Assembly (NCBI RefSeq): GCF_949987535.1
Contig: NC_080065.1
Location: 41,827,239 to 41,891,238 of the forward strand
Origin: Balaenoptera acutorostrata
Taxonomy: Eukaryota; Chordata; Mammalia; Artiodactyla; Balaenopteridae
Direction: 5' to 3'
Length of the DNA stretch: 64,000 nt
The position numbers were made by a program, and so were the translations under genes. The notes beneath the pieces are model-generated. The model was not told the origin of the DNA, searched no databases, and was given only the letters and a program-made list of their open reading frames with translations. Numbering within the stretch: the first letter of the stretch is position 1; the number at the start of each line of letters is the position of its first letter. Shown piece by piece: positions 37,770 to 48,074 of this stretch.

Positions 37770-38270
37770 AAAAAGCAACTGTTGCTGAAATATTTCATCT
37801 AGTTAAAAATGATTTTCAGTAACAGTGGGTGCTTCAGTCTGAAGGTGCCTTTGTGAATACGGATTAGTTAATCCCCTCAGGGTTTGTGCTGCTCCATTAC
37901 AATAAACATCAACCACCTTTTGGTTTGTTTTTAATCACTGATGCATCATCTTATAATGTCAAAAGTGTGCTTCTCCACTGCCTGCCAGATGGCCGCAATG
38001 TGCCAATTGCCTAAAACTCCACAAAAAAATGTCACGTACAGACTAGAATTACGTAGAAATTGGAAAAGAAACTGCAGGGTATCAGGAAGCCGTGGTTTTA
38101 CAACCATGTTAATCTGGAACCTTTGCTAAGAATACTAATATTTATAGCCCCAATTGCTGGAAGCAACATCTGAGCCATTTTACTTGTGCATCTGGAAGAG
38201 TAAAAGCAAATCATGATGACTTGGGTCTGTGAAGCACAAAGATTCTGTGGTCCCACCTGCTTTGAAAGGA
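37770..38270. promoter_or_regulatory. Candidate conserved regulatory element (unverified)
   Basis: Repeat-free stretch with balanced composition and several homeodomain-type motifs, including the inverted pair GGATTAGTTAATCC at 37861-37874, plus ACGGATTAG, an E-box (CCAGATGG) and TTAATCTGG. In a desert flanking a developmental gene this looks like a conserved non-coding element. That is inference from motif content only. Confidence 0.25.
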
Positions 38271-38311
38271 TTTTTACAAATATCTTATTTCCTCCATACT
38301 CGTTGAACTTT

Positions 38312-38639
38312 TTTTTAAAATTAATTTTATTTATTTATTTATTTATTTATTGGCTGTGTTGGGTCTTCGTTGCTGCGCGCGGGCTTTCTCTAGTTGCAGG
38401 GAGCAGGGCCTACTCTTCGTTGCGGTGAGCGGGCTTCTCATCATGGTGGCTTCTCTTGTTGCGGAGCATGGGCTCTAGGAGTGCGGGCTTCAGTAGTTGT
38501 GGCACTCAGGCTCAGTAGTTGTGGTGCACAGGCTTAGTTGCTCTGCAGCATGTGGGATCTTCCCAGACCAGGGCTCGAACCCATGTCCCCTGCATTGGCA
38601 GGCGGATTCTTAACCACTGCGCCACCAGAGAAGCCCTCC
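38312..38639 (-). mobile_element. CHR-type SINE
   Basis: Reverse copy with a (TTTA)n tail at left. Duplication TTGAACTTT at 38303-38311 and 38640-38648. More diverged than the 62,945 copy and carries a partial internal duplication (CTCAGGCTCAGTAGTTGTGG region). Confidence 0.93.
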
Positions 38640-39029
38640 TTGAACTTTAAATACGATTGGCTTAAATGCCTAGGTCAAAACCTTATGGAAATCCGAAGCC
38701 TGACTCAACATTTCTGTGGATTGTTCATGTGAGCAGGTCACCTTCACCTCCTAGAGCCTGACATGTACTGTTTCTGTGTCATACATGCTTACATTCAGAC
38801 ATGGGACTCAGTCATTTCCTCATTTTCTGCACTTGCATTGGGGCAGGTGCTGCATTGCAATGCAAATGTCTTCCATGTCAACATTAGCAAGTTCTTCCAT
38901 CCTTTCAGCCACTTTGTCACTGGGATTTTCTCACTGGCTCTTCACCAGCTACCCGGCCACTATATATCAGCTCTCTCACCAGGATACTTAACAAGGAATT
39001 TAAATGATAAAATATTCATCTTCTTAAAT

Positions 39030-40360
39030 GATTACCTCTTTATTCTAGTTTGTCCACCAGAAGAAGAAACTCCTTGAAGAAGTTAAGCCAGCTTAAGGGG
39101 TTAATATGAGTGATTTTATCATTGAAGATATTGCTATGGTTTAAACATCTTTGGGTCCTGGGGCCCTTGAGAATGTGATGAAAATGTTGGACTGTCATCT
39201 CATTACTACCAGGTGAGGGTGGAAGTACAGGTTCCCCACTCAGCCTCACAGACACCTGAGCAAGTGGACTTCTCCTCACTGTTGGATGGAGTGGGAGTTC
39301 TGCCTCCCCACTGGGCCTCCACTAATGCCTCCCTGGCTGGCCGATGTAGGAGTGCCTTGCAACTGCTCCTTATAAGACCACCACTAAATCCACACAGGGA
39401 GGCTGTCCACACTCCCTGGGCAATGATGAAATCTCTGACAACTGGGTATCCTCAGACAACACCCCACCTGGGGAGTGGAAGGGATACTTCATGACTGCCA
39501 GGTGGGAATGGAAGTCTAGACTCTCCACTAGGCCTTTGCTGGTGTGGGCAGGGTGGAACCAGACGGTTTTGTTTTTTTGGTTTTGTGTGTGTGTGTGTGT
39601 GTGTTTTCTGTGATGCTTACGATGGAACGATTATTATCTAAAACTTCTCTTTTTTGTTAGGCTGCCCCTTTCTTGGTCCTTTGGCTAGGGAGAGAGGGCT
39701 TTTGTTGGGGCTTCATTTGTCTGCATCTGTTGACATTTCTGGGTTGCTAGCTTCTTCAGCTCTGTGATATATGAGCAAAAAAGACAAAAAAACCCAGAGA
39801 ACTCACCACTATTTTGTCCCTTGGATCCTCAGGTCTCTAGTGAGTCTTTCTTCTGTTCACCTTCCATAGACTTCTTATATTTGTCTCATATAGAATGTTC
39901 AGTGTTTTCATTTGTACTTAGTCGAGGAATAGGGAAAATATTATCTACTCCATCTCCTGGGAAATAGAAGTTGATTTGATTCTCATTTTTTTGGTGAGAT
40001 TTTTGGTCCTATTCTTTCATAAATTTTCTGTTTATTATCTTTATGTATTCAATTATTGAATTATCATTGCTATTTTTATTTCGTTACCTATTTATAGTTA
40101 AGGTTATTAACAATGTCATTTGGTTGCAAATATTTTACCAGCTTTTTGATGGATTTAGTTTTGTCCATAATGTTGAAACATAAAAGTTTTAATATTATGG
40201 AGTTAAATCCATTGATAGTTTTTCCATATGATTTTTTCCCTTACATAAAACATAAACAGTCTTTATCCAAATATCACGTAAACATTTTACATAATTCTTT
40301 TTAGATTTTTTAAATGACTTTATCGTTTTATTTTACTTTTAACTCTTTTAGCCACCTCAG
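39030..40360 (-). repeat. Probable old LINE-1 (L1M-type) 3' region
   Basis: Segments such as AACCCAGAGAACTCACCACT, GGAATAGGGAAAATATTATC and CTACTCCATCTCCTGGGAA, and the ORF2-like right part, resemble an old mammalian L1 3' region in reverse. The left part (39,200-39,550) has three imperfect copies of a GGAAGT..CCCCACT..GGCCT unit. Family assignment is tentative. Confidence 0.4.
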
Positions 40361-40374
40361 ATTAATATTTTTCT

Positions 40375-40714
40375 TTTTTTATTGATGTATAGTTGATTTA
40401 CAATGTTGTGTTAATTTTTGCTGTACAGCAAAGTGATTCAGTTATATATATACATATATTCTTTTTAATATTCTTTTCCATTATGGTTTATCACAGGATA
40501 TTGAATATTGTTCCCTGTGCTATACAGTAGGACCTTGTTGTTCATCCATTCTGTATATACTAGTTTGCATCAGCTAACACCACACTCCCAGTCCATCCCT
40601 CTCCCTCCCCTCCTCCACCTTGGCAACCATACGTCTGTTCTCTATGTCTGTGAGTCTGTTTCTGTTTTGTAGATAAGTTCATTTGTGTCATATTTTAGAT
40701 ATTAATATTTAGAT
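40375..40714 (-). mobile_element. LINE-1 3' UTR insertion, 340 bp
   Basis: Reverse-oriented L1 3' end: poly(T) at left, CAATGTTGTGTTAATTTTTG, CTATACAGTAGGACCTTG. Flanked by the 13-bp duplication TTAATATTTTTCT at 40362-40374 and 40715-40727. Confidence 0.92.
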
Positions 40715-40727
40715 TTAATATTTTTCT

Positions 40728-41016
40728 ATAGACTTAGAGGAGAAATTTTTGGAACTATGTTTTTAGGGGAAGAATTCTTGACTGTGTTGAAGACTTGAAA
40801 ATGTTTCCAAATATTCTCTAAGCCAGTACAAAATCTTGCTGCAAAAATGACAGACTGTATCATTTATTTACTCCATGGATTAGCAGTACCAGCCTTCCTA
40901 ACAATGTGTCTGCATTCAATGTGTCTGCAGTTCATGTTGAGGATGGTGGGAAGGGAACTTTGCCTGCACTGTTACACCCAGGAAAATGGCCATGCTGAAA
41001 AACTTATGTGGGTGAT
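40728..41016. other. Intergenic sequence, nothing recognised
   Basis: Unique-looking sequence between an L1 fragment and the RBM4B retrocopy. Confidence 0.4.
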
Positions 41017-41026
41017 GATGGATTCC
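41017..41026. repeat. Target-site duplication, left copy (RBM4B retrocopy)
   Basis: GATGGATTCC, identical to 42906-42915; directly abuts the poly(T) run. Confidence 0.9.
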
Positions 41027-41649
41027 TTTTTTTTTTTTTTACTTAAGTGTTAGAAACGTTTATTTGTCAAAATATTAAATAAAAAAAAAAAGGGGGAGAA
41101 GTGGAGTAAAATAAGGCTAAATTTCAGCTAATGCTGTACCATGATCACAGGTCAGACATAAAAAAACAAAACAAACAAAACAACAACCACCAAAACCCCA
41201 ACGGTCCTAGCAATTTCAGAAGATTAGCTTCAATGTTAGAGTCCAGAGCTAACGGAGAAGAGTAAAAGCCTGCTTGCCACTACATGGTCATTTTAAAGGG
41301 AAAGGAGATGTTGCAGGTAGACAGGGAGAAGGGTTCAACTCCTAAGGAAAGCAAGATAAGAGGGATTCCACTGTACAGGAAAAAGGGGATGCCAGCATAA
41401 TCCTTACCCAGGGCTGCTCAGAGGCTGAGAACATAAGGAATAGAGTGAAAGGCTACAGAGACTAGTATCAGGAGGAAAGAAAAGTCAACTTAGAAGACTT
41501 AAGAAAGAAAACATAGTTGGTCACAAACTCCTTTGTTTACTGAAACATGAAGCAATGGAAACATCTCGGCAAAGGGGACCGCGCGGAGCAAGTTCTCATA
41601 TACGACCGCAGCCCGAGGGTTCAGTCCGCAGTTATCCTACCTCCAGTTT

Positions 41650-42729
41650 TTAAAAGGCTGAGTACCGTGCTCGGTGCACATACTGCTTCCGCTCATACCG
41701 GGCCATGTCATACACAGAGTTCCGTGCAGCTGCTGAAGCCTGAGACAGCTCACTCTCTGGCCCATAACCGTAGCCCTCTCCAACTGTGGGGAGCACAGCT
41801 GCAGCACGACGCAGGGGGCTCCTGTCCCTTCTGTAATAGGAGGAAGCGGTGGCAGCGGCAGCAGCCATAGCAGCTGAGGTGGCAGCAGCGCCTGAGTTGG
41901 GCCACAGGTGTCTGTCGTAGGGATCAACAAAAGTGGAGTTGAGGTGACTGGTCACAGCTGTGCTCTGGACTTGAGGCAGATGGGACCCGGTCTGCTCTGC
42001 GTAGTTGTACGCGGAAGCTGCTGCTGCTGCTGCCACTGCCTCATAAGAACGGACTCGGTAAGGCTTATAGTAGTTGAGCGCTCCATACGCGTCGTTGTAA
42101 TACGTGGATTCCCCGTAGCCCGTGGTGTAAGGTGTGCGCACTGCTCCATACTGTTCGTTATACTGCTCGGTCAAGTCCGCCACACGAGCCGTACGCTCTA
42201 CCGGACACTCTTTGGACCAGTGCCCCTCCTTCCCACACCGATAGCAGCCACTCTGGTCTCCCATCCCAGGGGCAGTCCGAAGCCGGCTGGTGGACAACTG
42301 CACGTGCATTCGTTTGCCTTGAAGCTCTGTGTTGTCAAGGCCCCTGATGGCCTCCACTGCATCCTCTGCCCGCTCCATGTGTACGAAAGCATAATCTTTC
42401 ACGATGTCACATTCGATGACTGGACCATACTCCTCAAACTTGGCCCGAAGCTCTTGGTTGGTACAAGTAGGACTGATGTTGCCTACATGCAACTTGGTTG
42501 AAGCTTTGCTCTTACTCTTGCTGACTTCCACGTTGATGTTCACCCCGTGCAGCTTGTAGTGGTGCAGGTTGCGTATGGCATCCTCGGCCGCCGTCTTGTC
42601 CTCTATGTGCACAAAGCCGTAGTTCTTAATGATGTCACACTCCAGCACCTTCCCATACTGCTCGAAGAGTGAGCGGATCTCCTGCTCTGTGGCCTCCCGG
42701 GGCAGGTTTCCAACGAAAAGCTTCACCAT
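41650..42729 (-). CDS. RBM4B: RBM4B-like RNA-binding protein, intronless retrogene with intact ORF
   Basis: A 359-codon frame from ATG at 42729 to TAA at 41650, the same length as RBM4B (RBM4 is slightly longer). The parent is a nuclear/cytoplasmic RNA-binding protein acting in alternative splicing and translation control. Visible domains: RRM1 (residues about 2-72; RNP2 LFVGNL at 4-9, RNP1 around YGFVHIED at 37-44), RRM2 (about 79-147; LHVGNI at 80-85, YAFVHMER at 113-120), a CCHC zinc knuckle C162-x2-C165-x4-H170-x4-C175, then a tyrosine- and alanine-rich C-terminal region with two poly-Ala tracts, ending R-A-R-Y-S-A-F. All signature residues are intact, with no frameshift or stop. Several C-terminal changes appear relative to the human parent as I recall it, for example E-to-K and D-to-H within Y-E-R-K-Q-Y-V-H-R. 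It is intronless with retrocopy hallmarks, so it is a retrogene or a young pseudogene; expression is unknown. Confidence 0.93.
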   Translation of the reverse strand: MVKLFVGNLPREATEQEIRSLFEQYGKVLECDIIKNYGFVHIEDKTAAEDAIRNLHHYKLHGVNINVEVSKSKSKASTKLHVGNISPTCTNQELRAKFEEYGPVIECDIVKDYAFVHMERAEDAVEAIRGLDNTELQGKRMHVQLSTSRLRTAPGMGDQSGCYRCGKEGHWSKECPVERTARVADLTEQYNEQYGAVRTPYTTGYGESTYYNDAYGALNYYKPYRVRSYEAVAAAAAASAYNYAEQTGSHLPQVQSTAVTSHLNSTFVDPYDRHLWPNSGAAATSAAMAAAAATASSYYRRDRSPLRRAAAVLPTVGEGYGYGPESELSQASAAARNSVYDMARYERKQYVHRARYSAF

Positions 42730-42744
42730 CCTGACAAGAGCCTC

Positions 42745-42905
42745 CGGGTGGCGGCGGCGGCGGCGGCGGCTCCCGCGTCAGAGAGAACCCTGCAAGATGG
42801 CGACGGCCGCTCGAGCTTCAGCGAGACCGGGCCCTTTCTCGCGCGCCGGCTCACGCACGCGCGAGTGCGCGCTGCCCCGCCCCTCACTCTCGCGGGAGCC
42901 GGACC
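42745..42905 (-). promoter_or_regulatory. Retrocopied CpG-dense 5' UTR with YY1-type motif
   Basis: About thirty CpGs in 160 bp, against near absence in flanking DNA. It includes a (CGG)7 run at about 42,752-42,771 and AAGATGGCG at 42794-42802, the YY1 consensus found downstream of many housekeeping start sites. It lies between the ATG and the 5' end of the copy and could act as a promoter if transcription start information lies within it. That is inference. Confidence 0.55.
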
Positions 42906-42915
42906 GATGGATTCC
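42906..42915. repeat. Target-site duplication, right copy (RBM4B retrocopy)
   Basis: GATGGATTCC, identical to 41017-41026; marks the 5' end of the retrocopied mRNA. Confidence 0.9.
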
Positions 42916-44438
42916 TCGACTGGGCTGTCAGAGGATACTGGTTGAACCATCTTACCAGGTCTCCTATCATGTAACATACCATTGGAAGCTTAGCAACAGA
43001 AATCAGCTCTGCTGAAATATCAATGAAGTTAATACTTCAAGCGTCTTGATTCGAATTTAGGTAAGTTTTGAAAGACAAACAAGTGTGCACTATGGCTCCT
43101 TCAGTTTCCCTCACAGGTGTTAGTCTTTGTTAGGCGCTCTAGGGCTGAACCACGGTCATTTTTTGCTACTCTTTTGGAGGCCAGGAACTCTGTAATCATC
43201 TCCGAGAATACAAATGTGTCAGTGTGGTATTGCCGTCTTGAAACACCAGGAAGGGATTCTGCGGTAGTGGGCATACTGCTAAAATCAATCCTTTAGAGCT
43301 CTCTGCCATTGCTCCATTGTTGTTTGTTTGTTTTTTGGTCTGTGCTTCTAAGTCTTCATCAAAGCTATAGACTGAATAAAATAACAATTCTTCTTTGCTT
43401 AATACATCAGAGAGAGAACTCACAATTGTATATTAACTAGGGTAACTAAAAAATGGAGTCACAAAAGGGAATCCCATTCCTGAAGTGAGAACAACAGTTG
43501 TGTTACTATTAAACATGACAATTGTAAAGACTTCATAGAAACGTGGAAAATATTTTGGGGGTAAATTAAGTGGAAAAAAAAGCAAGACCAGAAATAGTAT
43601 GCTCACCATATTAGGGAATAAATACAAATTATGGTAGTAGTAGCTTCCAGGTGTTTTATTCCCCTCAGTCTTATGTAATGTTGCCTATTTATCAGACAGC
43701 CTAAAAATCACATTTTAATTAATTAAGGAAGAGGAATTATGCAAAAACCGGAGTTTCCTTGGTGTACTTTGCTGTTGGTTCCCTAGAGTTACAGACTTAA
43801 GAGGAAGGCTCCCATTGGCTAGTTTTATAGCAATAAAATGCTGTTTTATTGAATGTTGCCTCATCACTGCCTGTATTTTTATTGCTACACAACCAATGGT
43901 AGATTAAAAATAACTCAAATATTACAGCATTTTATAAATTTCAGCGTTATTTTATAAACTATGCCCAGATAGAAGAGAGTATGAGATAAAAAGAGCAGCT
44001 TCCCAAAGTAGCCCTATTGCTTCTGTCTCTGAGCTGTGAGAGGGATGTTTGAAACCAATGAAACCAGAAAGTTCTAGCAGAGCAGTTTGTTTCCTGGAGG
44101 GTGTGCTTTACACAGAGGCCCTTTGCCAGGAAGCCCAGACAACAGGATTTCTTTAGGGACAACTAGAGCCTTCAGCTCTGCCAAGAATTACTTGGGAGGA
44201 AAACCCCAGAAGCATTCCGTTCTCCAGAGGGCAGGTTCTGGTGCAGATTGAGGCAGATCTATGACTGTGTGTGTAACTCCAGGGCAAGTGAGTTTCATGC
44301 TTCACAATAGAAACGGTGAGCCAAGCTCAAGAGTTATTTGCAAGCTGAGAACAGAAACTCACATAAATGGTTACAAGATAAAAAATGGAAACTTCATAAG
44401 CTATACAGAAAAAATGAAAGAGAATACAGTTTCTGGCC

Positions 44439-44440
<2 letters not shown>
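42916..44440. other. Intergenic sequence, nothing recognised
   Basis: No gene or clear repeat apart from short A/T-rich runs. Confidence 0.4.

Positions 44441-44441
<1 letters not shown>

Positions 44442-44492
<51 letters not shown>
44442..44492. repeat. (CA)n microsatellite
   Basis: About 25 uninterrupted CA units. Confidence 0.97.
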
Positions 44493-44494
<2 letters not shown>

Positions 44495-46190
44495 CAAGGG
44501 CTGAGTGCTGTTAAAAGTATTTGTCAAAGAGAAGAGGAAAGCCCTCTGGAGCCAGAAGAGGGAAAAACTATCTAAAAAGAAAACAGAATGGGAAGTCAAG
44601 AAAAATTAGGTCCTTAGGTCCCAGTCATGTCCCCATGACTCCGGAGAGAGAACATTGATCAATTCTCTCTGAAAAACAGCTAAACACTCAGACTTTTCTA
44701 GTAGCCCATGAAAATGTACTAGAGTGAATCTTAAATATGAGGACTCTATATTAGCTTTATATTTATGAAGCAGATCCTTTTATTTGTTATAAGTCTTGGT
44801 TAAGGATTCTAATAAAATTCTATAAAAACCTGTGAAACTTGGTGTGCAAACAAACATGTCACTGAATCGATGCCCAGAGAAGACCAGATAGCCCTTAGAG
44901 AAGAAAGGGAGTTAGGAGATTGGCATCTCAGAAAGAAAGACTTTACATCCTGTGCTTTATCTCGATGCTCCTGGGTGTATTATTATCATCACAGATAAAA
45001 TAAGGAGGTTCACAGACTTGCCCAAGGCCACATGGCTAGAACTACTCAGTTTGAGATTAGCACACAAGTTCTTTGCCTCCCTGCCCTCCCGTCAGGTTTA
45101 ATGTATTTATACTCACATTTTCTCAGTTGCTTAAATAGCCCCCAGAAAGACCATTCAGGGGCCGTTGCTGTGGGCACTAACCAGGGAGGGGAGAGGGTTC
45201 TGCTAGTACTCAGTGGGCACCAATAACAGAACACAGCGAATTCTCACCTCTGTCTTGTGTCAGCCTCCATGAGGTCATTTTAACTCTATAGCTGATCCTT
45301 TGTCCTGTGTTCCCTGATGGGTCATTTACATGGCAGACCAGTGCCTCCTATTAAAAATATGCACACACATTTTTCCAGTCAAACCACACCGTGTATTGTT
45401 AGTTTAGAAAAATGAAAAGGGGAATGTAAATTTTCCAAACTAGCATTTCTCTAGGACACATTCACCTAACCTATTTTTTTCCTGTATGCCTCACTAGTTT
45501 TTCCATATTACATGAGTCCTGAAATGCCAGCAGTATTCTGGTATATGTCACTATTCACCTGACGTGTTCCTCTTGTGGGGACATTCTATTTGTGCACAGT
45601 TGCGTTATTTCACTCTTGGTATCTCTATCAGATTCTGCAAATGTTAATGTTGTATCTGTCACAGTAACATTCAAATCATAGAAATAAGTACTGGAGGCTG
45701 GAAACTTCAAAAGTAATCATAGAGATACTTCTCATAACTTTCTTTCAACTTTAAGATCATTTTTTTTTATTGGCTGATTGGGTTTTACAAAGAGAGGGTA
45801 GAAGCAAGAGAAATGATTGTATTCTTAAAAAGTTTTTATGTATGCAGTTTCTCCTACTCCTACTTTTATTTTTCTTCTCTTCTTTTTATTTCCCCTAACA
45901 AGGTATTATTTGTAATATACTGAAGATGTATTATTTGCAGTGCATTGAAAAGGAAAATTTGAAAAATGTGTATGGTTTCACATGATTGATTTTTTCTTAC
46001 CTAGGGTTGTATGAGTTGAATTTCTAATACGGTGTCATTCCTTATATTTATCATTTTCTTAGGCATTAGTGCAGAAAAACATAGGGCTACATTTCAGATT
46101 TTAAAATGCATTACGGCTATTCTCCTGAACAGAGTGAAATTTTGGAAAGCATCCTTTTCACAAAACAAAAACATCCTGAGGCTAAGTCTG
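44493..46190. other. Intergenic sequence with one MIR-like piece
   Basis: A reverse MIR-like fragment is visible at about 44,975-45,075 (CAGACTTGCCCAAGGCCACA). Nothing else recognised. Confidence 0.4.
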
Positions 46191-46194
46191 GTGT

Positions 46195-46230
<36 letters not shown>
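46191..46230. repeat. (TG)n microsatellite
   Basis: About 20 TG units with one GA interruption. Confidence 0.95.
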
Positions 46231-46233
<3 letters not shown>

Positions 46234-46523
46234 GGTCCAGCATTCCTGGGCTGAGTTGTTCATCCTTGTGCCCTGCAGAGACCTGGGTTGTTCTGCAGGC
46301 ACCTGTCTTTGTACAGCTTTGAGAGTTTGCTGAGGGGAGCGCACAAAGGAAACATTAGGAGAATGGTGGCAAGTGGATCAGCTCAGCATGCAACTCATTT
46401 TCGAAAGGAAAGAGAATGGTAGAAGGTTTGACGTTCAGAGACTACAGTGGGCAGGTTCCTAAGTCACTCTAAAGATGACTATGGAATTTAACATGCCTGG
46501 CATGGAGCACATAAGAATGATCC

Positions 46524-47410
46524 GGTCTGCTATTTTTGCCATAGCATCTTTGCTGTAGATATTTTTTGCTGTAAAAGATAAAATAACGAAAAATAAAAGA
46601 GAGACATTAAAAAAGACATACTGGAACATGAAAAGTGAATAACAAAGTTAAAAAGACTTTGCTGCAAAATACAAAATATTTGAATACACTTAAAATGTGT
46701 GTAGACTCATGGCAATACTGTGCAAGTAACTGATTTTATTTTGTGGGTTGAACCTAAGCACTTGTCTTCCAAGTCTTTTTGTTCATTTATAGTATTTTCT
46801 ACTTTTTTTTTTTTTTGCTGTTGATTCATCTCCTTGTTCAGCATCACACTTTTTCTTTGTTGTTAAAAGTTCTTCGTTAAGAGAGGTATCAGTTTCCAAA
46901 CACCAGGATGCACATTTGTAACTGAGGTGTTGCATTGTGAGAGCCTCTACATATTGTTTGTTCTTGGCATGTTGTCACCTGTCCGTTGATGGATGTTCCA
47001 AAGTCCTATGGGAAATGTGGGTTCAACTCTGCACCTTCAAATCAGCTGAAGGATTTGCGAACTGGTATGTTATCATTTTCTTGTAAGGTATGCAATCTGG
47101 CTTTACCCTCTTATTTCGCACTTCCAGTAAGTTTTATCACCGTGTTTCCTATCAAGTTGACATACGTGGTTGTTATCTACTATTTTAAGACCACCATCTT
47201 TACTCATCACTGTAGAGACCATTATGAGATCTCAGATCTATGTAATACAAAAATGGGAGCACTGGGTCAATGGAGGAAGGAAACCAAAGTGTCAAACAGT
47301 TATTTTATCTTTTACAGTAAAATTGCCTTATGGCAATTAGTTATGCAGTGAAAATGATCCCAGCAAAGATATCTACCGCAAAGATGCTTATGGTGAAAGT
47401 ACCTAGAACC
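46524..47410 (-). mobile_element. Old DNA transposon with inverted repeats and FLYWCH remnant (MULE-like)
   Basis: Left arm 46539-46587 is inverted-repeated at the right. Its outer part, 46539-46571, matches 47361-47393 in reverse (core GCATCTTTGC.GTAGATAT) with two small gaps and few mismatches. Its inner part CTGTAAAAGATAAAATAAC (46569-46587) is perfectly repeated in reverse at 47299-47317. On the right a 43-bp segment separates the two parts. Similarity fades outward to about 46,524 and 47,410. Possible duplications are degenerate: TA/TA at 46531 and 47400, or GAATGATCC / AAATAATCA (6 of 9) at 46515-46523 and 47413-47421. The enclosed minus-strand frame carries a FLYWCH-type zinc finger, as in Mutator-like transposases. 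The family name is not known to me; mammalian MuDR-type repeats such as Ricksha should be compared. Confidence 0.7.
46950..47222 (-). pseudogene. Decayed FLYWCH zinc-finger reading frame inside the DNA transposon
   Basis: From ATG at 47222 the frame reads about 39 codons, including L-K-I-V-D-N-N-H-V, then R-K-H-G-D-K-T-Y-W-K-C-E-I-R-G, before TAA at 47105-47103. A short deletion there (about two bases relative to an expected Cys codon) shifts the frame, which continues K-A-R-L-H-T-L-Q-E-N-D-N and, after one more stop, E-L-N-P-H-F-P. This follows the FLYWCH order: aromatic/Y-W-x-C, then C-x-A-R-L-x-T, then an H-N-H-like end. FLYWCH fingers occur in host proteins and in MULE transposases; the enclosing inverted repeats favour the latter. 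It is non-functional as it stands. Confidence 0.65.
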
Positions 47411-47419
47411 CCAAATAAT

Positions 47420-48074
47420 CACAGATTGTAACAAATTACAAGAACTTTTAAAGAGCTTAGTTTCTCTCTAAGTAAAATAGATTTCTTACAATACTGTATT
47501 TGTTCACAGCAATTCCATGTTGGAATCATAGAAACTTTGCCTGTTCTAGGGAACTAAGATGTGCAAAGGCTATGAAATCTTTCTGCTGGTTTTTCTTTCA
47601 TGTAATAACAACCTTCATTTGTATTTTGCAAGTAGAGTGGTGGCAGTAAGTTCTACCTCTTTGCCTGGTTTTTGCTTATTTACTTGAAATGATATTTATC
47701 GCTACTCAGTTTTACTTATTATAACAGTAAACATCAAAGAGATGTTTAACTACATGAACTACAAGTTTTTGGAGTCCTTAATGACTTTGAACATCTTGAA
47801 GTGAAACCAGAAGTTTGAGAACGGCTATTCTGAGTTTCTTCTACCCTAATTTAGTCTCCTCTTTGTATAATTTACCTTTGGGTGGCTAACTCTTATATAC
47901 GAGCTACACTTTACATTTTTCTGTTCTACTTTGTCCACAAACCGTGACTCTCCCCCTACGCCCAGGTTCCCCAAGTGTGTGGAACAGACCCACAGAGGTA
48001 ACCAACTCAATTATGCTGTGGGAAATAAGAAACTAGAGGAAAATGGAAAAAATCAAAAGGGATAGTGTAATAAA
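47420..48074. other. Intergenic sequence, nothing recognised
   Basis: No supported feature. Confidence 0.4.

Larger units (their letters stand above)
41027..42905 (-). mobile_element. Retrocopy of RBM4B mRNA (whole insertion)
   Basis: Complete processed copy made by L1 machinery. On the minus strand it runs from a GC-rich 5' UTR (42,905-42,730) through the ORF (42,729-41,650) and a 3' UTR of about 610 bp to a poly(A) tail (14 A, 41040-41027). The AATAAA signal is at 41059-41064 (reverse), 18 bp before the tail. The insertion is bounded by a 10-bp perfect duplication GATGGATTCC at 41017-41026 and 42906-42915. The target is not a perfect TT/AAAA site. Introns of the parental gene are absent. 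Confidence 0.95.

Noticed and set aside
41908..42501. 197-codon + strand ORF
   Set aside because: Antisense shadow of the RBM4B retrocopy.
46986..47351. 121-codon + strand ORF
   Set aside because: Runs antisense to the FLYWCH remnant and through the right inverted repeat; the minus strand carries the recognisable domain.
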